Part shown: positions 1 to 4,977 of the stretch, piece by piece
How the letters are laid out: every line of letters starts with the position of its first letter
Position numbering within the stretch: the first letter of the stretch is position 1
The notes under the pieces: generated by a model
Told to the model about the DNA's origin: nothing
Databases searched by the model: none
What the model saw: only the letters and a program-made list of their open reading frames with translations
Program-made: the position numbers and the translations under genes
Assembly (NCBI GenBank): GCA_946624335.1
Contig: CAMOSA010000081.1
Coordinates: 1-10,549 of the forward strand
DNA: 10,549 bases
Direction: 5' to 3'
From: an uncultured Prevotellaceae bacterium
GTDB taxonomy: Bacteria; Bacteroidota; Bacteroidia; Bacteroidales; Bacteroidaceae

Positions 1-1
1 A

Positions 2-3000
2 TGGAGCCATTTTACATCGATGGACCTAAAAGGTGCTACAATTTCGGAGACATCCGATATTTCATTTATAGCTATGAGTAACCTCCTTTATCTGCGCTTA
101 CCTTCAAACTTCAATACACCTTCATTGATGAGTGGATTGAATCAGAAGAATCCTAAGTTGCAGGTAGCTGTTTCTACCGATGCCCTTGGTTCATCTGCAA
201 GAAAAATTGTTATTCAATCTTTCAGCCCTAACGGATTCAATGCCTCAATAGCAAGCCTTAGTTTGACAAACGAATTAACAGACTTGAAATATATCACGAT
301 GTCTGGAAGTTTTGGAGATAAAGACCTGTATGATAATGGCTGTGTCTTTGGTGGCACACCCGCTTCTTGGGATTTCACAGGAGCAGGCTTTGAATCTATA
401 ACTTTAGAGGAGAAAGGAAGCTTTTCCGGCACACATCCTTATTATGCAAATAACGACCCGTTCTGCAAAGGTGACGAAATATATCCTATATACCCGTGTA
501 CGACTAATGCATTTTACTATTTTACTTATTATGCGCAAAATACGGTTAAAATATCACTGCCTACAGAAATTACGGAATTACCTGATCTCTGTTTATCAGG
601 ATTTGGGTCAAACGGGAAAAACAGCGGAAATTATGACCTGATATATCCAGATGCTGATGATCCGGATTATGTCATAGATGAATTGGTAATTCCAAACAAC
701 ATCAAAAAAATTGGCTATGATTGTGCGACTGGTTGTAAGATAAGGAAGGTGACCATAGGAAACGGTATCGAGGAAATTTGTGGCGGTGCTTTTGCTAATT
801 CAAATGATATAGAAGAAGTCGATTTCGTTCCAGGAGTCACTCGATGCGTTTTGGGAAATGGTGCTTTTAATGAAGGCCAGAATTCAAAAATGAAGCATAT
901 CGTTCTGCCCGAGGGAATCACCTCTATAGGTGCTGATTGTTTTAGAAACAGCCAGCAATTGGAATCTATTCGTCTCCCAGTATCATTAGAGTATATTGGC
1001 AATGGGTGTTTCTACGACTGCCATGCCCTCAGCAGTATTACTATTCCAGAGAATGTAAAACAGATTGGTAAGGCTGCATTTAGTTTGACTGCACTGAAAG
1101 ACGTGTATCTTACAACGACCGACCCTGCGAAAATTCCGTTTATATATACTGCAGGAACGAAGTGGACTGATAACGACTGTACCTTTGGAATCAACGAGGA
1201 ATATGGTAATAACTCTGTTCCGGGTACCGACCCTGGTTATGGTGATATGACCTGGGATGAAATTGTTGACTACCTGTTTACTCATAGTAACCGAATTGCT
1301 ACGCTCCATTTCCCCAAAATATTGAGAGGTAAAGTTCGTGCAGACATTTGTAATAATTATTCTTTCACTTCGAAGGATGACTATAAAATACCGAGCCAGG
1401 CCAATGTGTCTGCAGATGTTGAGAATCTTCGGGGTGATATTCCTAATGCTGATATAAGTGATCCGGGTTCTACTTCCGGAAAATATTCTCAAGATGGATG
1501 GGCACAATTTGTGTTGATGAAGGAATATGACCCAGATACTGATACGGAAGTTTACGAAAAAGAGTATGACGACGTTTGGTACACGATGTGCTTCCCGTTC
1601 GACCTCACGGACGAGCAGTTGGCAGGTGCATTTACAGAGAACTTCAATATCGTAGACTTCAGTGCTGTTGAAATTACCACCGACGAGGCAACTCAGAAAA
1701 AAGAGCTTGTTCTCCATTTTAATAATGTAGCTGAGACAGTGTATAAAGATGCTGACAATAATGAGTACGTGCGTAAAAGAAATGGTGCTGGCGGCTTAGA
1801 AGGTGATGTTGTTCGATTAGATGATGGTAACTATAGCTACAATGTCTATTATAAAGTTAACAGCGAAACCAAACAGCCGGATACTTCTGTAGAGTACAAA
1901 CATGTACAAGTGGGTCAAAATGGTGGGGTCTATAAGACCAAGACGTTTGCTGCGGGAGACAATAAGGATAATGGTGTCGTTATGATTGACGGTTACTTGG
2001 CTTTGGCTGGTCATCCTTACATGATTCATCCCAATACGGGCGCTAAAAATGGATCTCCAAAAGTGCGCTGTCACTTCTCTGGTATCACGTGGATACCTGT
2101 TGAAGAGCGTGAGGCATTGTATGAGGCTCAGGCTCGCACAGTTGATCTTAATATTGCAACTACTGAGAATAATTTTAACCAAGTTGCTTATGGTAGCGCT
2201 TATGCTGGCCAAACGTATACATTCAAAGGTAATTGGAGGGAGTACTCTGCAGAAGGCGAAACGTATGCTACCAGTAATCCAGAACCGGTACTGACTGCCG
2301 TCAAGCCTGTGGAATCGGAGTATATGACACGAGGTGACGAGCCTGTGGAGCCTAAGGCTGTTGATAATCCAGGGGAGGCTCCAACAAGAGGACTTAATCC
2401 TGTAGAAGATACAGAGAATTATCCGGTTAATTTACAAAATTTCTATAACGCTATTAGGACGGGTCAAGTATATGTAGCGTCGCTAAATAAGACTTTTACA
2501 GATGCTAAATTGGGAGAATTAATTCAGTATTTTGATGGGGTGATGGCATTAAATGGGTCCGGATACGACGATGGCACAAAGGTCTGGGTTGGCAACGAGA
2601 ATGCTTTCGCTGTCTATTTTGGAGCAGACGGTATTACCCAAAACCAGTTTGACGAGTTAAAAGGCAAATGCAATTCTTTCAGACTCGCACTTGAGAGATA
2701 TAATAGTTTTGATGCGATTCTTGCAGACTATACAACTCGCAAGAATGCTTACGACAAGTACCTTCAAGATTATGATAATTGGCGAGTGAAACATGACCTC
2801 TGGAGCAATTGGACAGAGGAGACTGCCAGACAAAGGTACCAAGATGCTTTGACAGCCTATAATGAGGCGGTAGAAGAATATGATATTCAACATGAAGATT
2901 GGGTAGATGCTATGAAGGACTACTTTGTCCTGATACCTAAAAATGCCTATTTCTTGGGCCGCAAGCCTGGCAAATACCCCAAGTACTATAGGGAAACTGC

Positions 3001-3346
3001 TCCTGATGATGTAGCGCGGACAACGGGACTTTGGAAACAGTATACTGCTGTTATACTGCCAAGTTCATCTGCTGTAAATGGCATTGAGTCTGAGATAGAC
3101 CCAAGTGTTGCAGCGTCAAGAGGTTTTGACATGAAGTTTAACGAAGACTTCGAAGGAGAAATGATTGACAAGGAAGATATTACTGGTATCATTGAGGTGG
3201 CTCGTAAGGACGGAGAACCGAAGGTGGAATACATGAATGTCGTTGTTAACATCAATGGTCAGGTCGTGCGTAATGAAAGCACTTCAATAGAAGGACTACC
3301 TTCTGGTATCTATATTGTCAATGGAAAAAAGTATTTCGTAAAGTAA
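2..3346 (+). CDS. BspA-like leucine-rich-repeat surface protein with T9SS-like C-terminus, 5' end missing
   Basis: The frame is open to the left edge (WSHFTS precedes the first internal Met at base 20), so the true start lies outside the window. Counting from that Met, residues about 175-365 carry BspA/LRR_5-type repeats: VIPNNIKKIG, VLPEGITSIG and TIPENVKQIG, each followed by a CF or AF ...C/L... turn. The central part, about 410-1030, is unrecognised. It contains a Prevotella-style CFPFDLTDEQ segment, a Pro/Glu-rich linker with TRGDEP and TRGLNP, and a Tyr/Glu/Lys-rich helical stretch near 900-985. The C-terminus (VNINGQVV ... GLPSGIYIVNGKKY) resembles a type A sorting domain of the type IX secretion system, which implies export and surface attachment. 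BspA-like LRR proteins are known for adhesion and host-protein binding, but no ligand can be read here. The 66-aa gene follows after 15 bases. Confidence 0.85.
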   Translation, partial: WSHFTSMDLKGATISETSDISFIAMSNLLYLRLPSNFNTPSLMSGLNQKNPKLQVAVSTDALGSSARKIVIQSFSPNGFNASIASLSLTNELTDLKYITMSGSFGDKDLYDNGCVFGGTPASWDFTGAGFESITLEEKGSFSGTHPYYANNDPFCKGDEIYPIYPCTTNAFYYFTYYAQNTVKISLPTEITELPDLCLSGFGSNGKNSGNYDLIYPDADDPDYVIDELVIPNNIKKIGYDCATGCKIRKVTIGNGIEEICGGAFANSNDIEEVDFVPGVTRCVLGNGAFNEGQNSKMKHIVLPEGITSIGADCFRNSQQLESIRLPVSLEYIGNGCFYDCHALSSITIPENVKQIGKAAFSLTALKDVYLTTTDPAKIPFIYTAGTKWTDNDCTFGINEEYGNNSVPGTDPGYGDMTWDEIVDYLFTHSNRIATLHFPKILRGKVRADICNNYSFTSKDDYKIPSQANVSADVENLRGDIPNADISDPGSTSGKYSQDGWAQFVLMKEYDPDTDTEVYEKEYDDVWYTMCFPFDLTDEQLAGAFTENFNIVDFSAVEITTDEATQKKELVLHFNNVAETVYKDADNNEYVRKRNGAGGLEGDVVRLDDGNYSYNVYYKVNSETKQPDTSVEYKHVQVGQNGGVYKTKTFAAGDNKDNGVVMIDGYLALAGHPYMIHPNTGAKNGSPKVRCHFSGITWIPVEEREALYEAQARTVDLNIATTENNFNQVAYGSAYAGQTYTFKGNWREYSAEGETYATSNPEPVLTAVKPVESEYMTRGDEPVEPKAVDNPGEAPTRGLNPVEDTENYPVNLQNFYNAIRTGQVYVASLNKTFTDAKLGELIQYFDGVMALNGSGYDDGTKVWVGNENAFAVYFGADGITQNQFDELKGKCNSFRLALERYNSFDAILADYTTRKNAYDKYLQDYDNWRVKHDLWSNWTEETARQRYQDALTAYNEAVEEYDIQHEDWVDAMKDYFVLIPKNAYFLGRKPGKYPKYYRETAPDDVARTTGLWKQYTAVILPSSSAVNGIESEIDPSVAASRGFDMKFNEDFEGEMIDKEDITGIIEVARKDGEPKVEYMNVVVNINGQVVRNESTSIEGLPSGIYIVNGKKYFVK

Positions 3347-3347
3347 G

Positions 3348-3354
3348 AAAGGAG
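3348..3354 (+). promoter_or_regulatory. Strong Shine-Dalgarno AAAGGAG for the 66-aa gene
   Basis: AAAGGAG ends 7 nt before the ATG at 3362, directly after the LRR stop codon. Bacteroidetes genes usually lack a strong Shine-Dalgarno, as the Rpn gene in this window does. This site fixes the start and suggests the small gene is translated efficiently from the LRR-gene transcript. Confidence 0.7.
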
Positions 3355-3361
3355 CACCATA

Positions 3362-3562
3362 ATGAAAAAGTACGTAATTCCAGCAACCAAATTGGTAACT
3401 ATAGACCTTCATTCATTTGTCTGTGTCAGTGGTAAGTTTAAGGCTTCATGGGGAGCCAAATCCAATGAACACGCCAATGAAGCATGGTATGACGAAGGGT
3501 GGAGTACAAATGATGACGGAGAAGAAATAGAAAACGACCGTGGCCTTTTGGATTCTCAGTGA
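3362..3562 (+). CDS. Short MKKY...P protein of unknown function, co-transcribed with the LRR gene
   Basis: The product is 66 aa and begins MKKYVIPATKLVTIDLHSF, then VCVSG, followed by a Trp-, Asn-, Asp- and Glu-rich tail ending DRGLLDSQ. Its start is supported by a clear Shine-Dalgarno, and a terminator begins 19 bases after its stop. Short Bacteroidales proteins opening MKK(Y/K)..P, with a hydrophobic stretch and an acidic tail, are common in my recollection and uncharacterised. I see no catalytic motif, no convincing signal peptidase site and no membrane span. The 15-base gap to the LRR gene and the shared terminator argue for one operon, so it may assist or accompany the surface protein; that is inference. 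The short, strongly acidic tail makes a structured enzyme unlikely. Confidence 0.72.
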   Translation: MKKYVIPATKLVTIDLHSFVCVSGKFKASWGAKSNEHANEAWYDEGWSTNDDGEEIENDRGLLDSQ

Positions 3563-3580
3563 TTTCTGTGGATAAGCATA

Positions 3581-3618
3581 AAATCGGTGCGACAACCTGA
3601 TGTTGCACCGATTTTTTT
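3581..3618 (+). terminator. Rho-independent terminator after the LRR/66-aa operon
   Basis: A 10-bp perfect stem, AAATCGGTGC (3581-3590) with GCACCGATTT (3605-3614), runs into seven T residues (3612-3618). AAC/GTT inside the loop can extend the stem past a small bulge. Confidence 0.88.
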
Positions 3619-3850
3619 CGTTTTTGTTCTATTGGAAAAACAAAAACACAAAAATAATAAGGCATTGAGCAAAGTGCTTTGAACGTTGCTACAGTTCCCT
3701 TTTTTGCTTTACTCCGTTCTGATACTTCACCTATAAGTGGCCAAACAATACCAATGTTAGGTATGCCTCTGAAAGTGAAGATTTCGGCGATGCCCGTTCG
3801 CGCGAGTTCGACTGGGAAGACTGACCCTTAGCGACAATAGCTTAATAGAC
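3619..3850. other. Gene-poor spacer between the two terminators
   Basis: No intact coding region is visible on either strand. An A/T-rich inverted repeat, GTTTTTGTT (3620-3628) with AACAAAAAC (3639-3647), lies directly behind the first terminator. The only coding-like stretch is the short relic at 3723-3824. I found no TAnnTTTG promoter here. Confidence 0.6.
3723..3824 (+). pseudogene. 3' relic of a short Bacteroidales protein (no start codon)
   Basis: This frame opens after a stop at 3720-3722 and has no ATG, GTG or TTG codon before its own stop at 3822-3824. The conceptual peptide (YFTYKWPNN ... then SESEDFGDARSREFDWED) ends in an Asp/Arg/Phe/Trp-rich tail. To my recollection such tails end many short MKK...P Bacteroidales proteins. 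A perfect terminator starts 26 bases downstream, as expected behind a real gene. I read it as the decayed second member of a small-protein pair with the 66-aa gene. It could also be chance: it is only 33 codons long. Confidence 0.4.
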
Positions 3851-3887
3851 CGGCGGCAGTGGCTTCATTACCACTGCCGCCGTTTTT
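3851..3887 (+). terminator. Perfect 12-bp terminator hairpin
   Basis: CGGCGGCAGTGG (3851-3862) pairs without mismatch with CCACTGCCGCCG (3871-3882) across an 8-nt loop and is followed by TTTTT (3883-3887). No intact gene precedes it, only the relic ending at 3824. It therefore either marks that lost gene or insulates the downstream Rpn gene from read-through. Confidence 0.85.
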
Positions 3888-3894
3888 CGTTGGT

Positions 3895-3982
3895 GGTTTG
3901 GGGGCGCTAAACGGTTGGTTTGGAGGCGCTAAACGGTTGGTTTGGGGGCGCTATGCGGTTGGTTTGGAGGCGCTAAACTCTG
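3895..3982 (+). repeat. Four tandem 22-bp repeats upstream of the Rpn promoter
   Basis: Four 22-bp units start at 3895, 3917, 3939 and 3961, with consensus GGTTTGG(G/A)GGCGCTAAACGG plus TT. Units 1 and 3 carry GGGGG while units 2 and 4 carry GGAGG, which points to duplication of a 44-bp pair. Unit 3 has CTATGC in place of CTAAAC, and unit 4 ends in TCTG. Within a unit, GTTTGG can pair with CTAAAC (one G-T wobble) around a GGGCG loop. The array ends 24 bp before the -33 element of the promoter. Confidence 0.92.
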
Positions 3983-4006
3983 GGGGGCAGAAAATAGGGC
4001 TAAAAG

Positions 4007-4038
4007 TTTGGCGGGTTCGGAAATATTGTTTATCTTTG
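4007..4038 (+). promoter_or_regulatory. Bacteroidetes sigma-ABfr-type promoter of the Rpn gene
   Basis: TTTG at 4007-4010 (-33 element), a 20-nt spacer and TATCTTTG at 4031-4038 match the TAnnTTTG -7 consensus of the Bacteroidetes primary sigma factor. Transcription would start near 4043-4046, leaving a leader of about 20 nt before the ATG at 4065. There is no Shine-Dalgarno, which is normal for the phylum. Confidence 0.85.
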
Positions 4039-4057
4039 CAGCGTAGAAATAAACAAT
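4025..4057. promoter_or_regulatory. Inverted repeat over the -7 box, possible operator
   Basis: ATTGTTTAT (4025-4033) and ATAAACAAT (4049-4057) are exact reverse complements separated by 15 bp. The left arm overlaps the -7 element and the right arm lies in the leader. A second pair, TGCAG (4037-4041) with CTGCA (4060-4064), ends directly before the start codon. Either pair could be a protein-binding site or a leader hairpin; the function is inferred from position only. Confidence 0.45.
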
Positions 4058-4064
4058 CACTGCA

Positions 4065-4892
4065 ATGGGGAAATTTGTTAATCCTTTCACAGACGTAGGC
4101 TTTAAGCGCATCTTTGGGCAGGAGTTCTCGAAACCTCTGCTTCTCGATTTCCTGAATAACCTTCTGGTTGGGGAACGGCATATTACAGATATCACACTTA
4201 ATGACAAAGAGTATCCAGGCCACTACGATGGTGACCGATCGGTTATCTACGACATTAAGTGCGAGACAGACACGGGCGAGACCATCATCGTTGAGATGCA
4301 GAACCGAGAGCATCCTAACTTCAAGGAGCGTACACTCTACTACGCTTCTGAGGCAATAGTCCGTCAGGGCGAACGCGGCACCGACTGGGGCTACGATGTG
4401 AAAGCGGTTTACCTGGTCGCCTTTGTGAATTTCTGGATGGAGGGCGTGAAACCTCTTTTCCGTATTGATGTCGGACTGACAGATCTTCGTAGCGGCGAGT
4501 CGTTCAGTGACAAACTGCGGTTGATATATCTTCAGTTACCGTGTTTTGTCAAGGAGGCTGACGACTGCGAGAATGATTTTGAACGTTGGATTTATGTACT
4601 GAAGAATATGGAGACATTGAACAGACTTCCGTGGGCCGCCCAGAACTCGGTGTTCCAGCGGCTGGCCGAGATTGCCGAGGTAGGTGCAATGACGAAGGAG
4701 GAACGCACGGAGTACGACGGCGCGCTGAAGCGCTATCGCGACACGCTGAACGTCATGCGTGGCGCTGAGTTGAAAGGTCGATCGGAGGAACGAAATGCTG
4801 TCGCGAAGAACATGAAGGCGATGGGCCTTTCGACGGAGGTTATCGCTCAGGCTACCGGACTGACGACCGACGAAGTGAAGGAGATTGAATAA
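4065..4892 (+). CDS. Rpn-family PD-(D/E)XK nuclease / putative transposase (PDDEXK_2)
   Basis: The 275-aa protein starts with the family signature NPFTDVGFKRIFG. A PD-(D/E)XK nuclease core follows: the metal-binding Asp is probably D63 (VIYDIKC), and the ExQ element is E77/Q79 in IIVEMQ, followed by a YYAS helix near 92-95. A middle region typical of the family (YLVAFVNFWM) leads to a C-terminal helical tail with GLSTEVIAQATGLTTDEVKEIE, the usual short helical end of these proteins. Members related to E. coli RpnA are DNA endonucleases that promote RecA-independent recombination. Most Bacteroidales copies are annotated as transposases, although transposition is unproven. It is a single-gene unit with its own promoter; the ATG at 4065 is the natural start. 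Length and motifs look intact. No terminal inverted repeats or target duplications were seen that would mark a mobile unit. Confidence 0.93.
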   Translation: MGKFVNPFTDVGFKRIFGQEFSKPLLLDFLNNLLVGERHITDITLNDKEYPGHYDGDRSVIYDIKCETDTGETIIVEMQNREHPNFKERTLYYASEAIVRQGERGTDWGYDVKAVYLVAFVNFWMEGVKPLFRIDVGLTDLRSGESFSDKLRLIYLQLPCFVKEADDCENDFERWIYVLKNMETLNRLPWAAQNSVFQRLAEIAEVGAMTKEERTEYDGALKRYRDTLNVMRGAELKGRSEERNAVAKNMKAMGLSTEVIAQATGLTTDEVKEIE

Positions 4893-4925
4893 TTGACGTC
4901 GCCGCACTGCGCGACCTACGTTGCG

Positions 4926-4968
4926 TCCGTCACCCCGCCCTCAGGGAAATGGAGGGAGGGGTGACGGA
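4926..4968. terminator. Large hairpin between convergent genes, probable bidirectional terminator
   Basis: Seventeen bases (4926-4942, starting TCCGTCACCCC) pair with 4952-4968 (ending GGGGTGACGGA) with one mismatch around a 9-nt loop. GCGT and ACGC flank it and could extend the stem past a bulge. It lies between the Rpn stop (4892) and the convergent GH106 stop (4978). Neither side has a clear T-tract, so it may block or protect transcript ends without being a classical intrinsic terminator. Confidence 0.6.
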
Positions 4969-4977
4969 TGTTACGCA

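Noticed and set aside
986..1717. Minus-strand open frame (243 codons) opposite the LRR gene
   Set aside because: The plus strand encodes clear LRR repeats here; the antisense product matches nothing and lacks start signals.
3620..3647. A/T inverted repeat as a separate terminator
   Set aside because: The stem is only A-T pairs apart from its G-C pairs near the ends, and it lies directly behind a much stronger terminator; it is probably a by-product of A/T richness.
3678..3706. Promoter for the relic (TTTG ... TTTTTTG)
   Set aside because: The downstream box lacks the TA of TAnnTTTG and the spacing is about 17 nt, shorter than the usual 19-21.
3895..3982. CRISPR array
   Set aside because: The 22-bp units abut directly with no unique spacers, and no cas genes are present.
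4065..4892. Rpn gene as part of a complete insertion sequence
   Set aside because: I found no terminal inverted repeats or flanking target duplications; the gene has its own promoter and ends before a hairpin.
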